Assembly (NCBI GenBank): GCA_015709635.1 | Contig: CP054180.1 | Span: 1,860,001-1,924,000 of the forward strand | Direction: 5' to 3' | From: Gammaproteobacteria bacterium | GTDB taxonomy: Bacteria; Pseudomonadota; Gammaproteobacteria; Burkholderiales; Nitrosomonadaceae | Length of the DNA: 64,000 nucleotides | In this document: piece after piece, positions 27,959 to 37,201 of the stretch | Position numbering within the stretch: position 1 is the first letter of the stretch | Layout of the letters: each line of letters opens with the position of its first letter | Notes under the pieces: generated by a model | Databases searched by the model: none | The model's input: the letters and a program-made list of their open reading frames with translations, nothing else | What the model was told of the DNA's origin: nothing | Program-made: the position numbers and the translations under genes

Positions 27959-28732
27959 TCAATGATTGCTTTCTTTCAGGATTCTCTCTTTCTGCCGCTC
28001 AAATTCCTGTTCCGTCAGAGTCCCCTGATCGCGCAGTTTTTGCAGCCGTTCCAGCGTCGATAACCCGTTATAATTCATCCCCGGTATAGGCATATCCGAT
28101 TGATTGGGCGCTTCCGGCTCGGTTTTTACCAAACCGAGAAATCGGCCTATTTTAGCAAACAGTGCTTTTATCAAACGCCATAACTTAGGCAGCAACCAAA
28201 TGGCCAGCCCCAAAAAAACAACCAATAACACCAGAAAAACTTCCGGGTGTTTTAACGCAGTCCACATCCCTGAAAATACCAGGAAATCGCCCGTGAGCGA
28301 GGCCGACCAATTGGTAAAAGGTTCCGGCGACGTATTGATCAGCAGTCGCGTACCCGTCTTGGTCACATGACTCGTTGCCGCCATGCCGCCGCCCAAAATG
28401 CCCGCTGCAATCTCCAGCGCCGGCGTCACATCGCCCACGGCGCCGGCGGCCAGCATGGCACCGGCTGGAATGCGAACAAACGTTTGAATGGAATCCCATA
28501 CGGAATCCATTCCCGGTATTTTGTCGATAAAAAACTCGATGAAATACATGACTGCAGCGGCGCCGATCACCAGCGGATCCTCCAGAACCGCCAGCTCCGA
28601 GGGCAAATCGATATGACCGGTTGAACCGCCCCAGCCCAGCACCAGCAAAACCGCGTACAGATTGATGCCGCTCGCCCAGGAAACTCCCATCATCAGAGCG
28701 ATCGTCGTTAACAATGTCTCATAATTTTCCAT
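27959..28732 (-). CDS. DUF4126 membrane protein with C-terminal SHOCT-like segment
   Basis: 257 residues. Several glycine-rich hydrophobic segments cover residues 5-185 (ALMMGVSWASGINLYAVLLV, LEIAAGILGGGMAAT, VFLVLLVVFLGLAIWLLP), a DUF4126 pattern. After a Pro-rich linker the last 35 residues (LERLQKLRDQGTLTEQEFE) form a SHOCT-type short C-terminal domain often seen on membrane proteins. No biochemical role is known. About 45 bases ahead of earP on the same strand. Confidence 0.8.
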   Translation of the reverse strand: MENYETLLTTIALMMGVSWASGINLYAVLLVLGWGGSTGHIDLPSELAVLEDPLVIGAAAVMYFIEFFIDKIPGMDSVWDSIQTFVRIPAGAMLAAGAVGDVTPALEIAAGILGGGMAATSHVTKTGTRLLINTSPEPFTNWSASLTGDFLVFSGMWTALKHPEVFLVLLVVFLGLAIWLLPKLWRLIKALFAKIGRFLGLVKTEPEAPNQSDMPIPGMNYNGLSTLERLQKLRDQGTLTEQEFERQKERILKESNH

Positions 28733-28796
28733 AATCCGATTTTCTTGACTGAAAGACGCTACGATTCAATTTCCGCATGTAGCTTTTTGTAACTCA

Positions 28797-29237
28797 TCAA
28801 CCGCCACGAATCAGCAGTACCGGAATATGCGCAGTGCGCACCACGCCTTCCGCAACACTGCCGAGCAACATATGGCTGACACCGGACCGGCCGTGCGTAC
28901 CGATCATAATCAAATCCGCCTGATTATTCTTCGCTTCGGCCGTAATGGCGTTGGCAATTCGCCCACCATGCGCTTCCAGCAATTTTGTCTCAACCGTCAC
29001 TCCAGCTTGCTGCAGTTTCGTTTGCGCTTGTGCGAGTATTTTCTTGCCGCTGCCTTTCATGGCATCGACCAGTTCAGCGTAATTCAGATAATTTTCGCTA
29101 TCAAAATACCAAATATCCTCGAGAACATGCACGACCTCCACTTGTGCATTCTGCTGCTGCGCAAATTTGATCGCTTCATCCAATGCGCGCTCGGATGTCG
29201 GACTACCGTCCACCGGCAATATTATTCGCTGATACAT
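28797..29237 (-). CDS. Universal stress protein (UspA family)
   Basis: 146 residues, one Usp domain. The N-terminal IILPVDGS and the ATP-binding C-terminal pattern G-x2-G-x9-G-S (GTHGRSGVSHMLLGS) are intact, so nucleotide binding is expected. AGGGAGA precedes the ATG. The start lies only about 27 bases from a dispersed repeat (29264-29406), which therefore sits where the promoter or leader should be. Confidence 0.92.
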   Translation of the reverse strand: MYQRIILPVDGSPTSERALDEAIKFAQQQNAQVEVVHVLEDIWYFDSENYLNYAELVDAMKGSGKKILAQAQTKLQQAGVTVETKLLEAHGGRIANAITAEAKNNQADLIMIGTHGRSGVSHMLLGSVAEGVVRTAHIPVLLIRGG

Positions 29238-29720
29238 GTCGTCTCCCTACAAGGAATGAACTTGGTAAAGCTCTGAAAAACTACTGCGCCGATCATACGG
29301 CATTGAAATCAGACTCAAAATGCGCATTGTCCACTTGCAAGCTACGCTTTTTCACCTGATTTCGCTTTGCCTGGCCGTCACTCGCCACCTTTTTCCGAGT
29401 TTCCTTAGAAGCTTCCCGCAATAAAACAGGTGATCATTTGTCCTCATCCTGTCATAGCCGCATTGTATTTTGAAATGATAAAAATGCCTACTGCGAATCG
29501 CTTTATTCCGCTATTGCCGAATACCTGGAAAACCGGCCGATTCTTGGGTACACTTAATTTTGGCTCATTTCTCTCCAGGAATAAGCGATTGCTTTACCAG
29601 TCATGGCAAATTAACGAAAAATCTTACTTTCTCCATGGATGAGTTAAAACAACCGCAATATTAGATTTGTGCAAGAGGTATCGATACAGATACAGCCATA
29701 AAAACTACCGGGAAAATAAT
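29238..29720. other. Divergent intergenic region containing repeat copy 1
   Basis: No gene is supported here; a 70-codon frame (29430-29642) overlaps the repeat end and has no ribosome site. The left third is the dispersed repeat, the rest A+T-rich sequence that should hold the promoter of the lipoprotein gene to the right. Confidence 0.5.
29264..29406. repeat. Dispersed foldback/MITE-like repeat, copy 1
   Basis: About 140 bases, closely similar along its length to 30560-30697 and 35585-35726. Outer ends are imperfect inverted repeats (AAGCTCTGAAAAACTACTGC against CCTTTTTCCGAGTTTCC). Inner arms GAAATCAGA and CCTGATTTC pair with one G-U if the minus strand is transcribed. It lies just upstream of the universal stress gene. 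Confidence 0.85.
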
Positions 29721-30548
29721 ATGCTGAATAAATCAGGGTGGCAGAGCAATAAGACAGTGCAATTTCCGTTCCGGATGACATCACGATGCATGTTAAAAGG
29801 TCCCCGCCTGTTATTGCACCGGTTGATCCTCATCACGATCGCTCTGATTCTTGCCGGATGCGCTGCCCAGGAGCAAGTGCCCGCCCCGGTTATCGAAACG
29901 ATGCCGATACAATCGTCGCAGGAAGAAAATTTGAGAAAGGAAATCGCCCACTTGAAAAAACTGCTCGCGGAAAAAGACGAGCTGATCAAGAATCAGCAAA
30001 TACGCCAGCAAAATCAAGCACTCGCACTAAAGGAAGTCAATAAGGAAGCCACCCGGACACAGGTAAAATTGCACAGGCTTGCAACCAAACCCGGCACGGC
30101 CTCTGCCATCGCGGAAACCGAAGTAGCGCTCGCAAACCTGAAGCAAACCAAAGTTCCTGCAGCGGATCAAGTGCTGCAAATTCAAGCGAAGCATTTGGTG
30201 GAAGCGGCTTCCATGCTCTATGCAAAAGATCAATACGCCTCTGCCATGAATTATATAGCGCAGGCCAAACAATTGATCAGCTTGATAACAACCCCTAATC
30301 ACAAAAGAACGGTCAATGACAACAGCGCGTTGCTCGAATTTCATACACCGATAAAGTTATACACCAAGACTAATGTCAATTTGCGCAAAATGCCGGGCGC
30401 TCAGGCGCAATTATTAGTCACCCTGAAAAAAAATACACCGGTCATGGCGAATGCCAGTCAAGGCTCTTGGTTGCGCGTACAGGTTGATGAAAAGCAAGGC
30501 TGGGTTCTCAATACCGGTCTTGAAGCGGGTAAGAATCACAACCACTAG
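29721..30548 (+). CDS. Lipoprotein with coiled coil and SH3-like domain
   Basis: 275 residues from the ATG at 29721; earlier codons in the frame are atypical. A basic region and hydrophobic stretch end in the lipobox LILAGC, so the mature protein starts with a lipidated cysteine. A Lys/Glu-rich coiled coil spans about residues 70-125 (LRKEIAHLKKLLAEKDELI). A helical segment follows, and the last 65 residues (TNVNLRKMPGAQAQLLVTLK ... GSWLRVQVDEKQGWV) form a bacterial SH3 domain of the kind that binds cell-wall peptides. Envelope attachment is inferred; function is unknown. Confidence 0.8.
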   Translation: MLNKSGWQSNKTVQFPFRMTSRCMLKGPRLLLHRLILITIALILAGCAAQEQVPAPVIETMPIQSSQEENLRKEIAHLKKLLAEKDELIKNQQIRQQNQALALKEVNKEATRTQVKLHRLATKPGTASAIAETEVALANLKQTKVPAADQVLQIQAKHLVEAASMLYAKDQYASAMNYIAQAKQLISLITTPNHKRTVNDNSALLEFHTPIKLYTKTNVNLRKMPGAQAQLLVTLKKNTPVMANASQGSWLRVQVDEKQGWVLNTGLEAGKNHNH

Positions 30549-30559
30549 CACAGGCCAGG

Positions 30560-30697
30560 GGAAGCTCTGAAAAACTACTGCGTTTGACCATACCGCGTTG
30601 GAATCAGGTTCAAATGCTCATTCATCACTCAAACTGCACTTTCTCACCTGATTTCGCCTTGTCTGGCCGTTCTCGCTACCTTTCTCGGAATTCCCCT
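30560..30697. repeat. Dispersed foldback/MITE-like repeat, copy 2
   Basis: Same family as 29264-29406 and 35585-35726, the most diverged copy. It lies between convergent genes. Outer ends begin AGGGGAAGCTCTGAAAAAC and finish TTCTCGGAATTCCCCT. The inner arms read AATCAGGT and ACCTGATT, a paired change relative to AATCAGA/TCTGATT in copy 3, which keeps the stem. Confidence 0.85.
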
Positions 30698-30724
30698 AAT
30701 GTTGCAGATCGTTTGTGTAGACAA

Positions 30725-32398
30725 TCATTCAGTACTTTCCTTGGCTATCGCCCCGGATTCCGGCTGCACGCTGTAAACTTGATCGCGTCCGGATCGCTTG
30801 GCCTCATAAAGAGCACCGTCGACTCTGGATAACAAGATGGTCAGCGAAATGTCTTCCGGCTCGCTTTGAATGACTCCGATACTGAGCGTCACCTTGAGTG
30901 TTTTATCGATCGTGCTGCAATGCACGTTGGCCGCATGCGCCCGGATGCGCTCCGCAGTCTTCAGCGCCTCATTGATCGCGGTGTCGGCCAGGATAATAAT
31001 GAATTCATCGCCGCCGTAACGCGCGGCAAAATCAACGTTGCGGATCGATTGTGCGATCTTTTTCGCAACCCCTGCAATGATTTCATCGCCAGCGACATGG
31101 CCCAGGCTATCATTCAGCGTTTTGAAATGATCGACATCGATCATCAGCACGGAAAATGGACGTTTGTTCCGCTCATACCGCGCCAGCTGATCATTGATGA
31201 TGGCGTTCAGCTTATTGCGGTTAAACAATCCCGTCAGGCTGTCGGTGACCGATAGCGTTTCCAATAGCGCGTTCTTTTGCTGCATGGCGGCGCTGGCTTC
31301 CTCGATCTTAGCCTGATCCTGGCGCAACTGATCGGTCATCTGATTGAACATTTGCGTCAACTGACCCAGCTCGTTACGCTGTGTGCTTATCAATTCAACG
31401 TTAAGATCGCCTTGCACAATTTTTCCGGTGGCATCGATCAATTTTCTCAAAGGCACGACAATCGTATGACTCATTTGGAAAGCAATGACGGCGACCACCA
31501 AGATAATGATACTGATCAGACCAACAAATAAATTGCGCTGCTGCTCCCAAAAGGCATAGATCAATCGATGGCTTCTGGTTGCAATGATAGTGATCAGCGG
31601 CTTTTCCGATACGTAAGCCAGCCCCGCAACTTTTTCCTGCCGTGGCCCCTGAAATATTTCATATTCCCCCGGGTGATCGCGCAGCCGCTTTAGTGCATCG
31701 GAATCAAGCGATACCGGGCTATCCGGATTGACAATGGCGACATCGCTGGCCAGCATGATGTAGCCGTCCTTATCCAGCAACAGAACATCGCCCGGCGGTG
31801 ATTTGACCTTATCCTTCAAATTCGGCTGGATGTCATGCAAATCGAACGTCACGATCAATGCACCCAAAATAAAGTCATCCACCGACAAGATGGGAACCGC
31901 GATACTCAGTATGGCTGTTGCATAACCGGCATTCCACTGCGGCGGCGCCACCACCTCGCCTTGCGTTGATGCGTCTTGCGGCCAATTCTGCGAGAGCTTG
32001 ACCGGAAAAGGCGTTTCCATGTTGCTGGCGACCACTTTTCCGTCGACATCGACGACGGTTAATTCCAGCACGGTCTCCAACCGTTTATGCACGGATTTCA
32101 GGTACAGCTCCAATGCCTTTCGTTGTGTGATGAACTTATTCTTTGTCGATTGACTTTCCAGCGATAGCCCTTCAATCAGAATCTTGGAAGTCGCCAATTC
32201 GCGAACCGCGAGGATTTGCTCCTTGATCCATAAATCCAATTCCCGGCTGGCATAATTAGCCAAAGCACGCAACTCACGAGCGACATTCTCGTTGATCATC
32301 GTTTCGTTTTGCTGAAACGACAGGATGCCAAGCGCCAACGAAGGAATCAGCGTGGCTAGAATGGAGAAAACGATAATCCTGCTTTTGATGCTTCTCAA
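30725..32398 (-). CDS. Membrane diguanylate cyclase with Cache sensor, HAMP and GGDEF
   Basis: 557 residues from TTG at 32396-32398, which places a membrane segment at residues 7-27 (IIVFSILATLIPSLALGIL). A periplasmic dCache-like sensor fills about 35-275, then a second membrane segment (about 283-303, NLFVGLISIIILVVAVIAF), HAMP (VVPLRKLIDATGKIVQGD), a short coiled coil and a GGDEF domain with RYGGDEFIIIL. The active site is intact, so it should make cyclic di-GMP. No EAL domain. The ligand of the sensor is unknown. It follows the truncated haemoglobin gene by 26 bases on the same strand, so they may be cotranscribed. Confidence 0.9.
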   Translation of the reverse strand: MRSIKSRIIVFSILATLIPSLALGILSFQQNETMINENVARELRALANYASRELDLWIKEQILAVRELATSKILIEGLSLESQSTKNKFITQRKALELYLKSVHKRLETVLELTVVDVDGKVVASNMETPFPVKLSQNWPQDASTQGEVVAPPQWNAGYATAILSIAVPILSVDDFILGALIVTFDLHDIQPNLKDKVKSPPGDVLLLDKDGYIMLASDVAIVNPDSPVSLDSDALKRLRDHPGEYEIFQGPRQEKVAGLAYVSEKPLITIIATRSHRLIYAFWEQQRNLFVGLISIIILVVAVIAFQMSHTIVVPLRKLIDATGKIVQGDLNVELISTQRNELGQLTQMFNQMTDQLRQDQAKIEEASAAMQQKNALLETLSVTDSLTGLFNRNKLNAIINDQLARYERNKRPFSVLMIDVDHFKTLNDSLGHVAGDEIIAGVAKKIAQSIRNVDFAARYGGDEFIIILADTAINEALKTAERIRAHAANVHCSTIDKTLKVTLSIGVIQSEPEDISLTILLSRVDGALYEAKRSGRDQVYSVQPESGAIAKESTE

Positions 32399-32424
32399 TA
32401 TCGATCCCGTGAAGTCATGAAAAA

Positions 32425-32850
32425 CTACGCAGTATGAAGCACAACCGGCTGTTTATCTGGGTAATTGCTCATTTGATAACCTTGCCACAACCGGCCGGCG
32501 ATAAACGTGGCAATGGCATTGGCCTGCTGCTGCAAGTCCGGGTTACCCAATTCTTCGGTCGTTTCCCGGAAAAGCTGCAGCCAGCGTTCAAACAACGCTG
32601 CTGAAAGATCGGGTAAGGCAATATGCTTCGGCATCGGCGCACCGCGGAACCGGCTGGTGCCGCGCAACTGTGCCGACCAGAAATTGATCATTTGCACGAA
32701 ATGCGCATCCCAGTCGATGACATGCGCTTCAAAAATAGGCCCAAGCCCGGGATCTTTCCGGGCTTTTGCGTAAAATGTATGAACCAGGGTTGCGATTTCT
32801 TCTTCGCTATATAAACTGGGATCGGGCATTGGAAAGTGTGATTGACTCAT
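32425..32850 (-). CDS. Group III truncated haemoglobin
   Basis: 141 residues. A short 2-over-2 globin that binds haem and handles O2 or NO. EIATLVHTFYAKARKDPGLG, WDAHFVQMINFWSAQLRGTSRFRG and the proximal-His segment MPKHIALPDLSAALFERWL mark group III (TrHbP), known from Campylobacter and many proteobacteria. Lies directly upstream of a Cache-GGDEF protein on the same strand; a link between gas binding and c-di-GMP is only a guess. Confidence 0.88.
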   Translation of the reverse strand: MSQSHFPMPDPSLYSEEEIATLVHTFYAKARKDPGLGPIFEAHVIDWDAHFVQMINFWSAQLRGTSRFRGAPMPKHIALPDLSAALFERWLQLFRETTEELGNPDLQQQANAIATFIAGRLWQGYQMSNYPDKQPVVLHTA

Positions 32851-33070
32851 AGATTGAAAACCTCTCAGTGCTGGTTAAAAATGATCTTTATGATAACAAA
32901 ACAGACTATAACGATGTTTCACCGATAAAGCTGAAAAACGTTACCTTATGATGGAAACTAGTTTATCTTCGGTCTTCTGGATTGTCCAACTTTGCAGCAA
33001 ATTAAGCGGCTTGATATCGAACTGACCACAGCAAAGTCCGCAAGATAATAGTGCGGAAGGAGGAAACAAA

Positions 33071-34681
33071 ATGAAAAACTTGTACGGCAAAGCATTACTG
33101 GTTGATCCGGTCTGCACCAAATCGACGGCGTTTACACGCGAAGAACGGGAACGCTACGGCCTGCGCGGATTACTGCCTTACGAAGTCGCCACGATGCAAA
33201 AACAGATAGTACGTGTGCTGGACAACATGCGCTGCAAAAGCAGTGCGATAGAAAAATATATCTTTCTGAATGCCCTGCTCGAGCGCAATCAACGGCTTTT
33301 TTACCGCACCATGATCGATCATATCGAAGAGATCATGCCGCTGGTTTATACCCCGACGGTCGGGGAAGCTTGCAAGGAATTCGCGCATATCTTCAGAAAA
33401 CCCCAAGGTTTCTACATCACCCCCGAAGATCACGGGGAAATCGCCACGATTCTGAAAAACTGGCCGGAACAGGATATTCGCGTCATCGTCGTAACCGATG
33501 GCGAACGCATCCTGGGTTTAGGCGATTTGGGCGCCAACGGCATGGGAATCCCGATTGGCAAGGTCGCTTTGTATGTCGCCTGCGCCGGAATTCATCCGGC
33601 GCACTGCATGCCGATCATGCTCGATGTCGGCACGAATAACGTGCCGCTGCGGGAAGACCCGCTGTATCTGGGTTACCCTTATCCACGCATCGACGGCGAC
33701 GCCTATCGCGCCCTGGTCGACGAATTCGTGCAAGCGGTACAAGTGCGTTTCCCTAACGCCGTGATTCAGTTTGAAGACTTCCTGACACCGCATGCCTTTG
33801 AATTCCTGGAATGCTACGGTCAGCGGGTACGCTGCTTCAACGACGATATCCAGGGCACCGCCGCGGTGACACTGGCGGGTATCTACACCTCATGCCGCAT
33901 CAGTGGAAAAAATTTCGCCGATCTCAATATCATGTTCCTCGGTACCGGATCGGCAGCCAGCGGAACAGCGAAATTGGTAGCGGAAGCCTTCTGTCAGGCA
34001 GGATTGAGCGAGCAGCAAGCTCGTAAACGGTTATGGTTTATCGGCCGGAACGGGTTGGTCACCGCAGCCAGTGACAATGTCAAAGCGCGCATCAAACCTT
34101 TTGCGCAGGAACATGCGGCGTGCAGCTTTGTTGATGCAATCGGCGCAATCAAACCCGATGTGCTGATCGGCGCAACCGGCGTCGCCGGCACCTTTACCGA
34201 AGCGATTGTACGCAAGATGGCCACGGTCAATGAACGCCCGGTGATCATCGCGCTATCGAACCCGACCTCGCATACCGAATGCACCGCGGAGCAAGCTTAT
34301 CAGTGGAGCGACGGGCGGGTGATTTTCGCCAGCGGCAGCCCGTTTGACCCGGTGCGCTACGGCGATACGGTATTCAAACCGGCACAGGGTAACAATGCTT
34401 ATATTTTTCCGGGAATCGGCTTGGGTGTGTACGCCAGCGCTGCACGGCTGGTAACGCAAAGCATGTTTCTGGCAGCCGCCGAAGTACTGGCAAGCACTGT
34501 TACGGAACAGGAAACTGCCAGGGGCTCGGTTTATCCGGTGTTAACCCGGGTGCGCGACGTATCGCAGGCAATCGCGGTTGCCGTTTGCCGCGTGGCGGTC
34601 AAGGAAGGGTTGGCGGAAAAAGAACTGCCGGAAGATCCAAGCGGCTATATCAAGTCACTGATGTACGAACCGGATTATTAA
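33071..34681 (+). CDS. maeA: NAD-dependent malic enzyme
   Basis: 536 residues. Oxidatively decarboxylates malate to pyruvate, making NADH, and would feed pyruvate to the AceE/AceF complex encoded earlier. YTPTVGEACKEF, the catalytic-metal region FEDFLTPHAFEFLE plus CFNDDIQGTAAVTLAG, and the Rossmann motif FLGTGSAASG are present. A very strong AAGGAGGAAAC site precedes the ATG. Length and NDDIQGTA context fit the SfcA/MaeA (NAD) class rather than the larger MaeB. Confidence 0.94.
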   Translation: MKNLYGKALLVDPVCTKSTAFTREERERYGLRGLLPYEVATMQKQIVRVLDNMRCKSSAIEKYIFLNALLERNQRLFYRTMIDHIEEIMPLVYTPTVGEACKEFAHIFRKPQGFYITPEDHGEIATILKNWPEQDIRVIVVTDGERILGLGDLGANGMGIPIGKVALYVACAGIHPAHCMPIMLDVGTNNVPLREDPLYLGYPYPRIDGDAYRALVDEFVQAVQVRFPNAVIQFEDFLTPHAFEFLECYGQRVRCFNDDIQGTAAVTLAGIYTSCRISGKNFADLNIMFLGTGSAASGTAKLVAEAFCQAGLSEQQARKRLWFIGRNGLVTAASDNVKARIKPFAQEHAACSFVDAIGAIKPDVLIGATGVAGTFTEAIVRKMATVNERPVIIALSNPTSHTECTAEQAYQWSDGRVIFASGSPFDPVRYGDTVFKPAQGNNAYIFPGIGLGVYASAARLVTQSMFLAAAEVLASTVTEQETARGSVYPVLTRVRDVSQAIAVAVCRVAVKEGLAEKELPEDPSGYIKSLMYEPDY

Positions 34682-34711
34682 CCTGGCATTGCGCCCATCC
34701 ATTTCCCCGGT

Positions 34712-35542
34712 TCATGCGAACAAATTGGTGACGCCATCCAGCCCGACAAAATCGATCGAATACGTCGCCTGTTGCTTGACGATGGGTTTGGCATGATACG
34801 CAATACCGACACCCGCCTCGACCAGCATATCCAGATCATTGGCGCCGTCGCCGATGGCGATGACTTGCTCGCGCTGCAATCCCAATTCGCCGCACACTTG
34901 CTTCAATAGTTGTGCTTTGCCTTGCCGGCCGATAATGTCTCCGACGACTTTGCCGGTGAGCCGGCCATCCTCAATCTCGAGCACATTAGCAGCGGCATAA
35001 TCGAAATCGAGCTTCGTTTTGATGCGCTCGGTGAAAAAAGTAAAACCGCCGGAAATCACCATCGTCTTCAAACCCGATCGTTTTGCCAGCTGCAGCATTC
35101 TCTCGGCACCAGGACTCAGCCGGACGCGTTCGTCATACACTTGCTGCAAGGCATCTTGATGCAAGCCGCGCAATAAGGCCGTGCGCCGCGTCAGGCTTTC
35201 TTCAAAACTGATTTCGCCACGCATGGTTTGCAAAGTGATGGCCGCCACTTGCGGCTTGATCTGCTGCATGTCGGCAATCTCGTCGATCGATTCGATCGCC
35301 AGCAGCGTCGAATCCATATCCATCGCAATCAGTCTGAAATCGGCAAGTTTTCTGCCGGTGTCGACAAAAGCGAAATCCAACTCGGCTTGCGCGCAATAAT
35401 CCGGCACGGCATCGCAATGAACAGCGTTAGTCAAGCGGAAGGCTTGACCGGTAATCCGCTCGATGCCATCGGCGTGGGATAATTTCGCCAGCTCGCGCAG
35501 GTCGCTGTTGTTTACGTCCAATCCTTGGATAATCAAATTCAT
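34712..35542 (-). CDS. serB: Phosphoserine phosphatase
   Basis: 276 residues from the ATG at 35540-35542; the longer open frame upstream enters the repeat element and is not family-like. Last step of serine synthesis. HAD-family motifs are DMDSTLLAIESIDEIAD (nucleophile Asp), VISGGF and GDGANDLDMLVEAGVGIAYHAKP. Residues 1-80 form the short ACT-like N-terminal part typical of proteobacterial SerB. Convergent with maeA, 30 bases apart. Confidence 0.95.
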   Translation of the reverse strand: MNLIIQGLDVNNSDLRELAKLSHADGIERITGQAFRLTNAVHCDAVPDYCAQAELDFAFVDTGRKLADFRLIAMDMDSTLLAIESIDEIADMQQIKPQVAAITLQTMRGEISFEESLTRRTALLRGLHQDALQQVYDERVRLSPGAERMLQLAKRSGLKTMVISGGFTFFTERIKTKLDFDYAAANVLEIEDGRLTGKVVGDIIGRQGKAQLLKQVCGELGLQREQVIAIGDGANDLDMLVEAGVGIAYHAKPIVKQQATYSIDFVGLDGVTNLFA

Positions 35543-35584
35543 ACGGTTATTAAGTCTATTAAAGGCAGTGTTTCCGGGCTGTAA

Positions 35585-35726
35585 AGGAAGCTCTGAAAAA
35601 CTACTGCGCCCGATCATGCTGTGTTGAAATCAGACTCAAAATGCTCATTTACACCTTGTAAACTGCGCTTTTTCATCTGATTTCGCCTTGCCTGACCGTT
35701 ACTCGCTACCTTTTTCAGAGCTTCCT
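35585..35726. repeat. Dispersed foldback/MITE-like repeat, copy 3 (best preserved ends)
   Basis: The outer 16 bases AGGAAGCTCTGAAAAA (35585-35600) and TTTTTCAGAGCTTCCT (35711-35726) are perfect inverted repeats. Counting the element from GG to CC, a 4-base TAAA flanks it on both sides (35582-35585, 35726-35729), a possible target duplication. Inner arms GAAATCAGA/TCTGATTTC and an apical TTTACA-cct-TGTAAA stem let it fold as one long hairpin. It lies between serB and the HDOD-GGDEF gene. Confidence 0.9.
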
Positions 35727-35734
35727 AAAGGTTA

Positions 35735-37201
35735 TCAGTCGTTTCCGTTCCATTCCATGATGCGGTTCCGTCCCGCATGTTTGGCGGCATAGAGTGCGGC
35801 ATCGGCCGCTTTAATCAGATCCCGGGGTTCGCGGAAATGCGCCGTATTTTCATAATAACCGGCGACACCGATGGAGGCGGTAATGCGAATGGTGCTCCGG
35901 CCATCGAATTTATAGGCGATATCCGCTATCGAATCTTTTAAACGGGCGATCAGATTTCTCGACGCCGCTAGCGAAGTACCTGGAAGAATCAAGGCAAACT
36001 CCTCACCTCCGTAACGGCTCAAGGTATCGTCCTGGCGAATTTGGTCGAACACTGTTTTCACCACCGTGGCCAATAATGAATCACCCGCGACATGACCGTA
36101 AGTATCATTGACGTTCTTGAAATGATCGAGATCGATAATCGCAATGGTCAGCGGCAAATCGTATTGCAGCGCCAGATTGAATTCGCGCCGAAGCGTTTCA
36201 TCAAAATAGGTGCGATTATAGGCGCCGGTCAAGCCGTCGCGCTGCGATTTATCTTCCAGATCGCGCATTCTGGAAAGATCGTGAATCATCAGCAACTCTT
36301 TGGCTTCAGCCAGAATTCCGCTGACTTCCGACGAATCGTGAATGCTCATTTCGAACAAATCTTCAACCGCTTTCAAGCCGACTTCCATGATTTTGATCAC
36401 GTCGATGAGAACATTCGCATCAAACCCGAGCCATTTTTGCGCCGCTTCGTTCAATGCGGCCATTTTTTCCGTCTCGTGCGGAAAAAGAAAATAATCGGCC
36501 AGATAGCGCGAAACAGCCAGACACGATTGTAGCGTCGGTCCCAGGTTCTTGGGTTCCGGCTGCGCATGGCTATTGATGCAGGATAACGCGATGTAATCCG
36601 GAATATGCCATTTCTTCAGCAGCATGTAGCCCAACTCATCGTGCCCTGCGCCGAATGCTTCACGTTCGGCGTGGAGCAAGGCATCGTGATCCGAAGTCGA
36701 TGCGAACACCTTGCCGTATTCTTCCGGCATGATGACCCAGAAAGCCAAAATGCCGATTTCCTGGATCAATCCGGCCAGGAATAAATCATCCAGGTAATTC
36801 AGTTCGAGTTTTTCCCCTAACGCACGTGCGGCAAGTGCCGATGCGATCGAGCGGCGCCAAAAAATCGTATTATCAAAAACCGCAGCGGAATTCGGCAACG
36901 TGCTTTTCATTAAGGAATGCGTCAGCGAAAAGGATAAGGCGATGACAAGAACGGTATGCGTACCGAGAATACTGACCGCTTGCCGGATATTGGTCGCAAC
37001 CCGGCGCGATTTGTATAGCGGCGTGTTTGCCGTCCGCAGCAATTTCGCCGACAGCACCGGATCCAAAGAAATATATTGGCAAACGGTGCCGATATCGGCA
37101 TCCGGATCATTGGCCATTTCAATTATCTTGACAGCCACCGCCGGTAAGCTGGGCAGTGCCGTGCACTGATACAGCCGTCTTTTCAATGCATCATCAATCA
37201 C
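35735..37201 (-). CDS. HDOD-GGDEF signalling protein
   Basis: 488 residues from GTG at 37199-37201, with AAGGG seven bases upstream. Residues about 10-210 are an HDOD domain (LPSLPAVAVKIIEMANDPDA), a degenerate metal-free relative of HD phosphohydrolases. After a helical linker, residues about 320-485 form a GGDEF domain with the active variant GGEEF in SRYGGEEFALILPG. Predicted soluble diguanylate cyclase. No membrane segment. A perfect palindrome 30 bases upstream of the start (37232-37248) may control it. Confidence 0.9.
   Translation of the reverse strand: MIDDALKRRLYQCTALPSLPAVAVKIIEMANDPDADIGTVCQYISLDPVLSAKLLRTANTPLYKSRRVATNIRQAVSILGTHTVLVIALSFSLTHSLMKSTLPNSAAVFDNTIFWRRSIASALAARALGEKLELNYLDDLFLAGLIQEIGILAFWVIMPEEYGKVFASTSDHDALLHAEREAFGAGHDELGYMLLKKWHIPDYIALSCINSHAQPEPKNLGPTLQSCLAVSRYLADYFLFPHETEKMAALNEAAQKWLGFDANVLIDVIKIMEVGLKAVEDLFEMSIHDSSEVSGILAEAKELLMIHDLSRMRDLEDKSQRDGLTGAYNRTYFDETLRREFNLALQYDLPLTIAIIDLDHFKNVNDTYGHVAGDSLLATVVKTVFDQIRQDDTLSRYGGEEFALILPGTSLAASRNLIARLKDSIADIAYKFDGRSTIRITASIGVAGYYENTAHFREPRDLIKAADAALYAAKHAGRNRIMEWNGND

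Noticed and set aside
35545..35617. Longer serB with 25 extra N-terminal residues
   Set aside because: The extension enters the repeat element and does not resemble SerB proteins; the ATG at 35540-35542 fits the family.
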